A DNA stretch of 64,000 nucleotides, taken from positions 10,947,000-11,010,999 of the forward strand of contig CM076145.1 of NCBI GenBank assembly GCA_038025085.1, read 5' to 3'. The notes below the pieces were generated by a model, which was not told where the DNA came from, searched no databases, and saw only the letters and a list, made by a program, of their open reading frames with translations. Positions 22,265 to 33,475 of the stretch are shown here, piece after piece. The stretch's first letter is position 1. Each line of letters starts with the position of its first letter. Made by a program: the position numbers and the translations under genes. The DNA is from Tetragonia tetragonoides (Eukaryota > Streptophyta > Magnoliopsida > Caryophyllales > Aizoaceae).

Positions 22265-25200
22265 GATTAGGGTGAAAGAGATTGAGGTCTTTTGTGTTGC
22301 ATATTAAGAGAAAGCACCCAAATGCTTTGTTTGCATTCATTTGAGTGAGAAACTACACCAAGAATGTTTACAAGTACAAACAAGCTTCAACTCAAGCTTT
22401 TGAATGCATTTACGCGTTTTAAAAGCTCATATGACTAGGCTGAAAATGATTGAGTTCTTTTGTGTTGTATTTTAAGAGAACCCAACCAAAAGCTTTGTTT
22501 GCATTCATTTCAGTGAGAAACTACACCAAGAATGTATACAAGTACAAACAAGCTTCAACTTAAGCTTTTGAATGCATTTACGCGTTTGAAAAGCTCAAAT
22601 GACTAGGGTGAAAAAGATTGAGTTCTTTTGTGTTGCATATTAAGAGAAAGCACCCAAATGCTTTGTTTGCATTCGTTTGAGTGAGAAACTTAACCAAGGA
22701 TGTTTACAAGTACAAACAAGATTCAACTCAAGCTTTTGAAAGTATTTACGCGTTTTAACAGCTCTTACGATAAGGGTGAAAGAGATTGAGGTCTTTTGTG
22801 TTGTATATTAAGAGAAAGCACCCAAATGCTTTGTTTGCATTCATTTGAGTGAGAAACTACACCAAGGATGTTTACAAGTACAAACAAGCTTTAACTCCAC
22901 ATTTTGAATTCATTTACGCGTTTTAAAAGCTCTTACATCTAGGGTGAAAGAGATTGAGTTCTTTTGTGTTGTATATTAAGACAAAGCAGCCAAATGCTTT
23001 GTTTGCATTCATTTGAGTGAGAAAGTACACCAAGGATGTTTACAAGCACAAACAAGCTTTAACTCCACCTTTTGAATGCATTTACGCATTTAACAGCTCT
23101 TACAACTAGGGTGAAAGAGATTGAGTTCTTTTGTGTTGTATATTAAGAGAAATCACACAAATGCATTGTTTGCATTTATTTGAGTGAGAAACTACACCAA
23201 GGATGTTTACAAGTACAAACAAGCTTCAACTCAAGCTTTTGAATGCATTTACGCGTTTTAAAAGCTCATATGACTAGGATGAAAAACCTTGAGTTCTTTT
23301 CTGTTGTATATTAAGAGAAAGCATCCAAAAGTTTTGTTTGCATTCATTGGAGTGAGAAACTCAATCTCTTTTGTGTTTACAAGTACAAACAAGCTTCAAC
23401 TCAAGCCTAAGAGAAAGCACCCAAATGCTTTGTTTGCATTCATTTGACTGTGAAACTACCCCAAGGATGTTTACAACTACAAACAAGCTTCAACTCAAGC
23501 TTTTGAATGCATTTAAGCGTTTTAAAAGCTCATACGACAAGGGTGAAAGAGATTGAGTTCTTTTGGGTTGTATATTAAGAGAACGCACCCAAATGTTTTG
23601 TTTGCATTCATTTGAGTGAGAAACTACACCAAGGATATTTACAAGTACAAACAAGTGAAACTCAAGCTTTTGAATGCATTTACGCGTTTTAACAGCTCTT
23701 ACGATTAGGGTGAAAGAGATTGAGGTCTTTTGTGTTGCATATTAAGAGAAAGCACCCAAATGCTTTGTTTGCATTCATTTGAGTGAGAAACTACACCAAG
23801 AATGTTTACAACTACAAACAAGCTTCAACTCAAGCTTTTGAATGCATTTACGCGTTTTAAAAGCTCATATTACTAGGCTGAAAATGATTGAGTTCTTTTG
23901 TGTTGTATTTTAAGAGAACGCAACCAAAAGCTTTGTTTGCATTCATTTCAGTGAGAAACTACACCAAGAATGTATACAAGTACAAACAAGCTTCAACTTA
24001 AGCTTTTGAATGCATTTACGCGTTTTAAAAGCTCATATGACTAGGGTGAAAAAGATTGAGTTCTTTTGTGTTGCATATTAAGAGAAAGCACCCAAATGCT
24101 TTGTTTGCATTCGTTTGAGTGAGAAACTTAACCAAGGATGTTTACAAGTACAAACAAGCTTCAACTCAAGCTTTTGAAAGTATTTACGCGTTTTAACAGC
24201 TCTTACGATAAGGGTGAAAGAGATTGAGGTCTTTTGTGTTGTATATTAAGAGAAAGCACCCAAATGCTTTGTTTGCATTCATTTAAGTGAGAAACTACAC
24301 CAAGGATGTTTACAAGTACAAACAAGCTTTAACTCCACATTTTGAATTCATTTACGCGTTTTAACAGCTCTTACATCTAGGGTGAAAGAGATTGAGTTCT
24401 TTTGTGTTGTATATTAAGACAAAGCAGCCAAATGCTTTGTTTGCATTCATTTGAGTGAGAAAGTACACCAAGGATGTTTACAAGCACAAACAAGCTTTAA
24501 CTCCACCTTTTGAATGCATTTACGCATTTAACAGCTCTTACAACTAGGGTGAAAGAGATTGAGTTCTTTTGTGTTGTATATTAAGAGAAATCACACAAAT
24601 GCATTGTTTGCATTCATTTGAGTGAGAAACTACACCAAGGATGTTTACAAGTACAAACAAGCTTCAACTCAAGCTTTTGAATGCATTTACGCGTTTTAAA
24701 AGCTCATATGACTAGGATGAAAAACCTTGAGTTCTTTTCTGTTGTATATTAAGAGAAAGCATCCAAAAGTTTTGTTTGCATTCATTGGAGTGAGAAACTC
24801 AATCTCTTTTGTGTTTACAAGTACAAACAAGCTTCAACTCAAGCTTAAGAGAAAGCACACAAATGCTTTGTTTGCATTCATTTGACTGTGAAACTACCCC
24901 AAGGATGTTTACAACTACAAACAAGCTTCAACTCAAGCTTTTGAATGCATTTAAGCGTTTTAAAAGCTCATACGACAAGGGTCAAAGAGATTGAGTTCTT
25001 TTGGGTTGTATATTAAGAGAACGCACCCAAATGTTTTGTTTGCATTCATTTGAGTGAGAAACTACACCAAGGATATTTACAAGTACAAACAAGTGAAACT
25101 CAAGCTTTTGAATGCATTTACGCGTTTTAACAGCTCTTACGATTAGGGTGAAAGAGATTGAGGTCTTTTGTGTTGTATATAAAGAGAAAGCACCCAAATG

Positions 25201-26046
25201 CTTTGTTTGCATTCATTTGAGTGAGAAACTACACCAAGGATGTTTACAAGTACAAACAAGCTTTAACTCCACATTTTGAATGCATTTACGCGTTTTAACA
25301 GCTCTTACATCTAGGGTGAAAGAGATTGAGTTCTTTTGTGTTGTATATTAAGAGAAAGCAGCCAAATGCTTTGTTTGCTTTGATTTTAGTGAGAAAGTAC
25401 ACCAAGGATGTTTACAAGCACAAACAAGCTTTAACTCCACCTTTTGAATGCATTTACGCATTTAACAGCTCTTACAACTAGGGTGAAAGAGATTGAGTTC
25501 TTTTGTGTTTTATATTAAGAGAAATCACACAAATGCATTGTTTGCATTCATTTGAGTGAGAAACTACACCAAGGATGTTTACAAGTACAAACAAGCTTCA
25601 ACTCAAGCTTTTGAATGCATTTACGCGTTTTAAAAGCTCATATGACTAGGGTGAAAAACCTTGAGTTCTTTTCTGTTGTATATTAAGAGAAAGCATCCAA
25701 AAGCTTTGTTTGCATTCATTGGAGTGAGAAACTCAATCTCTTTTGTGTTTACAAGTACAAACAAGCTTCAACTCAAGCTTAAGAGAAAGCACCCAAATGC
25801 TTTGTTTGCATTCATTTGACTGTGAAACTACCCCAAGGATGTTTACAACTACAAACAAGCTTCAACTCAAGCTTTTGAATGCATTTAAGCGTTTTAAAAG
25901 CTCATACGACAAGGGTGAAAGAGATTGAGTTCTTTTGGGTTGTATATTAAGAGAACGAACCCAAATGTTTTCTTTGCATTCATTTGAGTGAGAAACTACA
26001 CCAAAGATGTTTACAAGTACCAACAAGCTTCAACTAAAGCTTTTGA
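22265..26046 (+). repeat. Higher-order repeat: 1,438-bp unit, 2 full and 1 short copy
   Basis: Units start with GATTAGGGTGAAAGAG at 22265, 23703 and 25141, exactly 1,438 bp apart. A truncated-monomer signature, TTTACAAGTACAAACAAGC joined to TAAGAGAAAGCAC, recurs at 23371, 24809 and 25743. The first spacing is 1,438 bp; the second is 934 bp, shorter by 504 bp (3 x 168). So each unit has eight full monomers plus a partial one, and the third copy has lost exactly three monomers. Units 1 and 2 are nearly identical. Confidence 0.92.
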
Positions 26047-28249
26047 AACTACACCAAAGATGTTTACAAGTACAAACAAGCTTTATCTCAACCTTTTGAA
26101 TGCATTTACGCATTTTAACAGCTCTTACAACCAGGGTGAAAGAGATTGAGTTCTTTTGTGTTGTATATTAAGAGAAATCACACAAATCCTTTGTTCCCAT
26201 TCATTTGAGTGAGAAACTGCACCAAGAATGTTTACAAGTACAAACAAGCTTCAATTCAAGCTTTTGAAAGCATTTACGCGTTTTAAAACCTCATACGACT
26301 AGGGTGAAAGAGATTGAGGTCTTTTGTATTGTATATTAAGAGAAATCACACAAATGCTTTGTTTGCATTCATTTGAGTGAGAAACTACACCAAGAATGTT
26401 TACAAGTACAAACAAGCTTCAACTCAAAATTTTGAATGTATTTACGCGTTTTAACAGCTCTTACGACTAGGGTGAAAGAGATTGAGTTCTTTTGTGTTGT
26501 ATTTTCAGAGAAAGCACCCAAAAGCTTTGTTTGCATTCATTTGAGTGAGAAACTACACCAAGGATGTTTACTAGTACAAACAAGCTTTAACTCCACCGTT
26601 TGAATGCATTTACGCGTTTTAACAGCTCTTACATCTAGTGTGAAAGAGATTGAGTTCTTTTGTGTTGTTTATTAAGAGAAATCACCCAAATGGTTTGTTT
26701 GCATTCATTTGAGTGAGAAACTACACCAAGGATATTTACAAGTACAAACAAGTGAAACTCAAGCTTTTGAATGCATTTACGCGTTTTAACAGCTCTTACG
26801 ATTAGGGTGAAAGAGATTGAGGTCTTTTGTGTTGTATATTCAGAGAAAGCACCCAAATGCTTTGTTTGCATTCATTTGAGTGAGAAACAACACCAAGAAT
26901 GTTTACAAGTACAAACAAGCTTCGACTCAAGCTTTTGAATGCATTTACGCGTTTTAACAGGACTTACATCTAGGGTGAAAGAGATTGAGTTCTTATGTGT
27001 TGCATATTAAGAGAAAGCACCCAAATGCTTTGTTTGCATTCATTTGAGTGAGAAACTACACCAACGATGTTTACAAGTACAAACAAGCTTCAACTCAATC
27101 TTTTGAATGCATTTACGAGTTTTGAATGCATTTACGCATTTTAACAGCTCTTACAACGAGGGTGAAAGAGATTGAGTTCTTCTGTATTGTATATTAAGAA
27201 AAACACGCAAACGCTTTGTTTGGATTCATTTGAGTGAGAAACTACACCAAGGATGTTTACAAGTACAAACAAGCTTTAACTCCACCTTTTGAATGCATTT
27301 ACGCGTTTTAAAAGCTCATATGACTTAGTGAAAAAGCTTGAGTTCTTTTCTGTTGTATATTAAGAGAAAGTATTCATTTGAGTGAGAAACTTAACCAAGG
27401 ATGTTTACAAGTACAAACAAGCTTCAACTAAAGCTTTTGAATGTATTTACGCGTTTCAACAGCTCTTACGATTAGGGTGAAAGAGATTGAGGTCTTTTGT
27501 GTTGTATATTAAGAGAAAGCACCCAAATGCTTTGTTTGCATTCATTTGAGTGAGAAACTACATCAAGGATGTTTACAAGTACAAACAAGCTTTAACTCCA
27601 CCTTTTGAATGCATTTACGCGTTTTAACAGCACTTACATCTAGGGTGAAGGAGATTGAGTTCTTTTGTGTTGTATATTAAGAGAAAGCACCCAAATGCTT
27701 TGTTTGCATTCGTTTGAGTGAGAAACTTAACCAAGGATGTTTACAAGTACAAACAAGCTTCAACTCAATCTTTTGAATGCATTTACGAGTTTTGAATGCA
27801 TTTACGCATTTTAACAGCTTTTACAACGAGGGTGAAAGAGATTGATTTCTTCTGTGTTGTATATTAAGAAAAAGCACCCAAATGCTTTGTTTGGATTCAT
27901 TTGAGCGAGAAACTACACCAAGGATGTTTACAAGTACAAACAAGCTTTAACTCCACCTTTTGAATGCATTTACGCGTTTTAAAAGCTCATATGACTAGGG
28001 TGAAAAAGATTGAGTTCTTTTGTGTTGTATATTAAGAGAAAGCACCCAAATGCTTTGTTTGCATTCATTTGAGTGAGAAACTAAACCAAGGATGTTTACA
28101 AGCTTTTGAATGTATTTACGCGTTTTAACAGCTCTTACGACCAGGCGAAAAGAGATTGAGTTCTTTTGTGTTGTATATTAAGAAAAAGCTCGCAAATGCT
28201 TTGTTTAAATTCATTTGAGTGTGAAACCACACCAAGGATGTTTACAACT
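26047..28249 (+). repeat. 168-bp satellite array, plus orientation
   Basis: About 13 monomers, some partial. A twofold ACGAGTTTTGAATGCATTTACG doubling occurs near 27115 and 27785, and a shortened monomer near 27360. Ends at the CAACT target site of element 3. Confidence 0.93.
28245..28249. repeat. Target-site duplication (left) of element 3
   Basis: CAACT, matching 33476-33480. Single-copy empty equivalents are at 39561-39565 and 50952-50956. Confidence 0.9.
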
Positions 28250-29033
28250 TGATGCGTTAGCATCAGGTCATCAAGTTACGAGCGTGAGCATTAATGCATT
28301 AATCATGGCATTTGGGACTCTCTCACGTTTGAATGGTGATAATTCTGGTCCTAGAGGTCTTAGTGTCCTTTTGGCCACTTAATCTAGGTTATGTCCGTAC
28401 AAGATTAATCCGTACAAATAAGCATCTGTGATTAGTGTTAGTTATAGTGCACCCTGCATGTAATTAGCATAATTAACAAATGTAATTAGTTGTTATTTGA
28501 ATTCCCTAAGTAGTTGCTGAGTAAGGCGCGCCTAAGAGCACATGGAGCAGGTAAGGATGAAGAATGAGGCTCCTTACAGCTCACCCATGTTTGTCCTTAT
28601 GCAAGGACAAGCAACAGCTGTCAAGTGGTCCAAAACGGAAGTAAATGCGCCCCAAATTGTACTGCACGTATTTGGCTCATTTCTGGGCAAAATACTGAAG
28701 TTTCATTTTGCTTGGGCACTACTCTTGGACAACTCACCCTTTCTAGAGTATTCTTAGGTTATTAGGGCACATTTGTGACCCCTATAAATATGTAAGAACA
28801 GCTGATGTAAAAGGCACTTGTTGATGAATGAAAATTACACGGCTGCTGCCTTCTTACAAATCTTGCGTTCTTTACAATAATCTTAGGGTTATTTGGTGAG
28901 CAAGTAGTATTCTTTATCCATAGCTTGGTGGTTTAATCCTTTATAGCTTTGGTGGTGATACTCATTATCCTTTCTTCTCTTAATCCTCTGTTTTTGTTTA
29001 CAAATTGCTAAGGTTGTAATTGCAAACGTATCA
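28250..29033 (+). repeat. 5' LTR of element 3
   Basis: 784 bp, TGATGCGTTAGC to GTATCA. TATA box at 28783-28790. U3 small frame 28542-28757 (71 codons). Confidence 0.95.
28783..28790 (+). promoter_or_regulatory. TATA box of the element 3 promoter LTR
   Basis: TATAAATA after CCCC; conserved at the same LTR position in every copy of the family. Transcription start would be expected roughly 30 bp downstream; that is inference. Confidence 0.6.
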
Positions 29034-29035
29034 TT

Positions 29036-29047
29036 TGGTATCAGAGC
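29036..29047 (+). promoter_or_regulatory. Primer binding site of element 3 (tRNA-iMet)
   Basis: TGGTATCAGAGC, two bases after the 5' LTR. Confidence 0.9.
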
Positions 29048-29200
29048 ATAGGTTTAACCTTAGCACCATTTTCTCTCATCAAGGTTCTCTCCTTTCTTGT
29101 CTTAATCACGTCCAAAGTTCCAATATTTGAGTCACAAAAGAACCCATTTACAGCCCAAACACAATTCCTAGCTTAAACACAACCAAACTCACAAACAGCC

Positions 29201-32200
29201 ATGGATGATGAACAAATACCCAGAAATTTAACTCTTGAGCAAGCTAAAGAGCTTAGGAGAGAAAGGGAGATGCGTGAGGTTAAGGAACAACTTAGCAACC
29301 TCACCCAACAAATGACTGATTTAAAGTTTGAACCCCCTGATTTTGATGGTGGTACAAACCCAGATGACTATTTGGAGTGGGAGCAGAATGAAGAGCAATC
29401 TATTGACGATGAAATGGACATTGAACCTGACCAAGGCTCACCTCTCTTTGTGGTTCAAAGGGTCCTTCATGCTAGAGAGGCAGAGGAGACACTATCTCAA
29501 AGGGAGAAGATATTTCAAACCAAGTGCACCGTGAAAGAAAAGCTTTGCACTTTAATCATTGATGGCGGTTCTTGCACCAATGTGGCGTCCACTCTCATGG
29601 TGGAAAAGCTTGGATTGGCCACCAAAGAACACCCTCATCCTTATTCCTTGCAATGGTTAGAGAAGGGAAGCAAAGCCAAGGTAACAAAACAAGTCACAAT
29701 CCCTTTTTCGATTGGAAAAGTATACAATGATGAGATTTTGTGTGATGTGATCCCCATGGATGCTTGTCATTTGCTGTTAGGTAGACCTTGGTTATATGAT
29801 AGAAGAGTAATGCATGATGGCTTTAGAAATGTTTACTCTTTTGAGGTTCAGGGAAAGAAAATTAATTTGCAACCCGCAAAATTGTCTTTATGTGGGGGAA
29901 CACAAGTTGGGGAGGGTTCTTCTGTTTCTAACTCATCAAAGCATGCTATGACTATTAAAGGTGCTGATTTAGAGTATGAAATGGTGCATGGAAATGTTGT
30001 TTATATGCTGGTGTTGCTTGGGGAGAATGAGAACATTGTTGGAAAGCCTTTACATGCGTTAATGCAACCTTTGCTTGAAAAGTATGTCGACGTGTTCCCA
30101 TCTGATTTACCCCATGGTTTGCCACCCATTAGGGGCATAGAGCATCAAATAGACTTTGTTCCGGGAGCCTCACTTCCTAACAAAGCAGCTTATAGGTGTA
30201 ATCCCCAAGAGACTAAGGAGTTACAACGTCAAGTAGAGGAGTTACTTGATAGGGGATACATTAGAGAGAGCATGAGTCCTTATAGTGTACCAGCTCTCCT
30301 TGTGCCAAAAAAGGATGGAAGCATGAGAATGTGTGTTGATAGCTGTTCAATTAACAACATTACCATTAAGTATAGATATCCAATTCCTCGCTTGGATGAT
30401 ATGCTTGATGAACTGTTTGGTTCTTGTGTCTTCTCTAAAGTGGATTTGAGGAGTGGTTACCATCAAATTAGAATGAAGGATGGGGATGAATGGAAGACAG
30501 CCTTCAAGACGAAAGGGGGTCTTTATGAATGGCTTGTAATGCCATTTGGGTTGTCCAATGCTCCTAGCACATTCATGCGTCTTATGAATGAGGTATTGCG
30601 TTCCTTTATTGGTAAATTTGTTGTTGTGTATTTTGATGATATTCTCATATACTCTAAGAGTGATTCTGAGCATGTGCAGCACCTAACACGCGTTTTTGAG
30701 GCTCTAAGGCAACACAAGCTGTTTGCTAAGCTTGAGAAATGTGATTTCTTTGTTCCTAGTGTCACGTTTCTTGGTTACATTGTGTCCAAGGATGGTATAG
30801 CTGTTGATCCCAGCAAGGTTGAGGCGATTAAGACATGGCCTACTCCTACTAGCATCACGCAAGTAAGGAGCTTCCATGGGCTAGCTTCTTTTTACAGAAG
30901 ATTCATCAAGCAATTCAGCTCTCTTTTAGCACCACTTACGGATTGTATGAAGAAAGGTGTCTTTGAGTGGACTCCCATGGCTCAAAATGCTTTTGAGGCC
31001 ATCAAGGAAAGGCTTAGCTCCACCCCTATACTAGCTTTGCCTAACTTTGATCAACCATTTGAAGTGGAATGTGATGCTTGTGGAACCGGTATTGGAGCTG
31101 TTTTGGTGCAAAATAAGCGTCCTATTGCTTATTTCAGTGAGAAGTTGAATGGTTCAAGAGGGAATTACAGCACTTATGACAAAGAGTTCTATGCAATTGT
31201 GAGGGCTCTTGATCATTGGGCTCATTACTTAAAACCAAGGCAGTTCATTTTGCACTCTGATCATGAAGCGTTGAAGTATATTAATGGGCAGCACAAGTTG
31301 AGTTCAAGACATGCTAAATGGGTGGAATATCTTCAATCATTCTCCTTTGTATCTAAGTACAAAACTGGTGCAAGCAATGTGGTAGCCGATGCTTTATCAA
31401 GGCGACATTCTATGTTGTCTATCCTCGAGGCCAAGGTTTTAGGCTTCTCTTTCATACGGGAACTTTACAAAGATGATCCAGATTTCTCTCCCATGTTTGA
31501 TGGCAGCAAGGAGGTGGAAAAAGGCCCTTTTCACATTCATGAAGGGTTCCTTTTCAAGCACAACAGATTGTGTATCCCTAAGGGCTCAATTCGAGACCTA
31601 CTTATAAGGGAAGCTCACTTAGGAGGATTGGCTGGCCACTTTGGCATTGTGAAGACTCTTGAGGTCTTAAGTGAGCACTTTTATTGGCCAAGAATGCAAG
31701 GAGTTGTCCAATCCATAATCACGAGGTGTGCCTCTTGTCAACAATCTAAGTCCCATTTTCACCAGGGCTTGTACAAGCCTCTTCCTACTCCCACTTGTCC
31801 ATGGCATGATCTAAGCATGGATTTCATAGTGGCACGTCCTCGTACACCAAGAGGCAAGGATGCCGTGATGGTTGTTGTCGACAGATTCTCAAAAATGGCT
31901 CACTTTGTTCCTTGCAACAAAACAAGTGATGCCTCACATATTGCTGAGTTGTTCTTCAAAGAGATCATTCGCCTTCATGGAGTTCCAAGCTCCATTGTCT
32001 CGGATAAAGACTCTAAATTTCTGAGTTACTTTTGGAAAACATTGTGGAAATTGTTGGGTACCAAGCTATTGTTCAGCACTGCCTATCATCCCCAAACCGA
32101 TGGGCAAACCGAAGTGACCAATAGAACCCTCACAACTCTACTTAGAGGGTTGGTCAAGAAAACACTCAAGGGGTGGGATCAAACTCTACCACATGCTGAG

Positions 32201-32824
32201 TTTGCATACAATCGGGCTCCTCATTATACAACGGGCAAGTCTCCTTTTGAAATCAATTATGGGGTCAATCCATTAACTCCTATTGATCTTTTGCCCTGGC
32301 CTATTGAGAGGAAGGTGAGTCCAGATGCTGAAACGTTTGCTAAAGACATGAAAAAGCTACACGAGCAGATTACAAGCCGAATAGAGAAGATGAATGAGTT
32401 GTATAAGAACAAGGCAAACAAGCACCGCAAACAACATGAGTTTAATCCAGGAGATTTAGTGTGGTTACACCTTAGGAAGGAGAGGTTTCCAGCAAAAAGA
32501 AAGCACAAGTTGATGCCCAGATCAGAAGGCCCTTTTAAAATCATCGAGAAGATCAACGACAATGCATACAAGCTTGAACTGCCTGGAGAGAGTTCAATTT
32601 CAGCAACTTTTAATGTGGGAGATCTGCTGCCTTATTTGGAGGATGAATACCTTGATGATTTGAGGGCAAATCCAAAAAAAGTTGGGGAGGATGATGCGTT
32701 AGCATCAGGTCATCAAGTTACGAGCATGAGCATTAATGCATTAATCATGGCATTTGGGACTCTCTCACGTTTGAATGGTGATGATTCTGGTCCTAGAGGT
32801 CTTAGTGTCCTTTTGGCTACTTAA
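29201..32824 (+). CDS. Pol polyprotein of element 3 with gag largely deleted
   Basis: An uninterrupted frame of 1,207 residues, starting with the same MDDEQIPRNLTLEQ as element 2. Gag is cut twice: 30 residues are lost after NLTQQMTD, and 231 residues between YLEWEQ and NEEQ, including the capsid core and zinc knuckle. Pol is complete. Protease LIIDGGSC has D121. Reverse transcriptase has YFDD at 477-480. RNase H has D625 and D687. The integrase zinc finger is H806, H813, C843, C846, and the catalytic triad is D874, D935, E971 with the D-x35-E spacing. GPF is at 1110-1112. No chromodomain was seen. Residues from about 1164 are encoded by the 3' LTR. The RT segment has CVDSCSINN where element 2 has CVDSRSINN. 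It could supply enzymes but not a normal gag shell. Confidence 0.92.
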   Translation: MDDEQIPRNLTLEQAKELRREREMREVKEQLSNLTQQMTDLKFEPPDFDGGTNPDDYLEWEQNEEQSIDDEMDIEPDQGSPLFVVQRVLHAREAEETLSQREKIFQTKCTVKEKLCTLIIDGGSCTNVASTLMVEKLGLATKEHPHPYSLQWLEKGSKAKVTKQVTIPFSIGKVYNDEILCDVIPMDACHLLLGRPWLYDRRVMHDGFRNVYSFEVQGKKINLQPAKLSLCGGTQVGEGSSVSNSSKHAMTIKGADLEYEMVHGNVVYMLVLLGENENIVGKPLHALMQPLLEKYVDVFPSDLPHGLPPIRGIEHQIDFVPGASLPNKAAYRCNPQETKELQRQVEELLDRGYIRESMSPYSVPALLVPKKDGSMRMCVDSCSINNITIKYRYPIPRLDDMLDELFGSCVFSKVDLRSGYHQIRMKDGDEWKTAFKTKGGLYEWLVMPFGLSNAPSTFMRLMNEVLRSFIGKFVVVYFDDILIYSKSDSEHVQHLTRVFEALRQHKLFAKLEKCDFFVPSVTFLGYIVSKDGIAVDPSKVEAIKTWPTPTSITQVRSFHGLASFYRRFIKQFSSLLAPLTDCMKKGVFEWTPMAQNAFEAIKERLSSTPILALPNFDQPFEVECDACGTGIGAVLVQNKRPIAYFSEKLNGSRGNYSTYDKEFYAIVRALDHWAHYLKPRQFILHSDHEALKYINGQHKLSSRHAKWVEYLQSFSFVSKYKTGASNVVADALSRRHSMLSILEAKVLGFSFIRELYKDDPDFSPMFDGSKEVEKGPFHIHEGFLFKHNRLCIPKGSIRDLLIREAHLGGLAGHFGIVKTLEVLSEHFYWPRMQGVVQSIITRCASCQQSKSHFHQGLYKPLPTPTCPWHDLSMDFIVARPRTPRGKDAVMVVVDRFSKMAHFVPCNKTSDASHIAELFFKEIIRLHGVPSSIVSDKDSKFLSYFWKTLWKLLGTKLLFSTAYHPQTDGQTEVTNRTLTTLLRGLVKKTLKGWDQTLPHAEFAYNRAPHYTTGKSPFEINYGVNPLTPIDLLPWPIERKVSPDAETFAKDMKKLHEQITSRIEKMNELYKNKANKHRKQHEFNPGDLVWLHLRKERFPAKRKHKLMPRSEGPFKIIEKINDNAYKLELPGESSISATFNVGDLLPYLEDEYLDDLRANPKKVGEDDALASGHQVTSMSINALIMAFGTLSRLNGDDSGPRGLSVLLAT
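29319..29392 (+). other. Two gag deletion junctions in element 3
   Basis: The first joint is at the TGATTT shared by both edges (90 bp lost). The second is at the GGAGCA shared by both edges (693 bp lost), judged against element 2, where these edges lie at 18393-18398 and 17700-17705. Both keep frame. Confidence 0.85.
32681..32691 (+). promoter_or_regulatory. Polypurine tract of element 3
   Basis: GTTGGGGAGGA directly before the 3' LTR, preceded by an A-rich run. It lies within the reading frame. Confidence 0.8.
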
Positions 32825-33475
32825 TCTAGGTTATGTCAGTACAAGATTAATCCGTACAAATAAGCATTTGTGATTAGTGTTAGTTATAGTGCACCCTGCA
32901 TGTAATTAGCATAATTAACAAATGTAATTAGTTGTTATTTGAATTCCCTAAGTAGTTGCTGAGTAAGGCGCGCCTAAGAGCACATGGGGCAGGTAAGGAT
33001 GAAGAATGAGGCTCCTTACAGCTCACCCACGTTTGTCCTTATGCAAGGACAAGCAACAGCTGTCAAGTGGTCCAGAACGGAAGGAAATGCGCTCCAAATT
33101 GTACTGCACGTATTTGGCTCATTTCTGGGCAAAATACTGAAGTTTCATTTTGCTTGGGCACTACTCTTGGACAGCTCACCCTTTCTAGAGTATTCTTAGG
33201 TTATTAGGGCACATTTGTGACCCCTATAAATATGTAAGAACAGCTGATGTAAAAGGCACTTGTTGATGAATGAAAAATACACGGCTGCTGCCTTCTTACA
33301 AATCTTGCGTTCTTTACAATAATCTTAGGGTTATTTGGTGAGCAAGCACTATTCTTTATCCATAGCTTGGTGGTTTAATCCTTTATAGCTTTGGTGGTGA
33401 TACTCATTATCCTTTCTTCTCTTAATCCTCTGTTTTTGTTTACAAATTGCTAAGGTTGTAATTGCAAACGTATCA
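32692..33475 (+). repeat. 3' LTR of element 3
   Basis: 784 bp. Carries the polyprotein stop (32822-32824), the U3 small frame 32984-33199 and a TATAAATA at 33225-33232. Confidence 0.95.

Larger units (their letters stand above)
28250..33475 (+). mobile_element. Element 3: CRM-like Ty3/gypsy retrotransposon lacking gag core
   Basis: A 5,226-bp element on the plus strand: 5' LTR 28250-29033, primer site, gag-pol frame, polypurine tract, 3' LTR 32692-33475, and perfect TSD CAACT. The LTRs are both 784 bp and differ at about 15 positions by eye, so it is older than elements 1 and 2. It retains a full pol (protease to integrase) but has lost most of gag in two in-frame deletions. Its missing parts are nearly the reverse of those missing in element 2. 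Confidence 0.95.

Noticed and set aside
30347..30765. Antisense frames inside the RT region of elements 2 and 3
   Set aside because: They are shadows of the conserved sense frame; the same shadows appear in both elements because the sense sequences are alike.
32500..32824. Integrase chromodomain in element 3
   Set aside because: After GPF there is no chromodomain-like aromatic pattern; the frame passes soon into LTR sequence.
28250..33475. Endogenous virus with an envelope gene
   Set aside because: The frame ends inside the 3' LTR and nothing remains between pol and the LTR; gene order protease-RT-RNase H-integrase is ordinary Ty3/gypsy.
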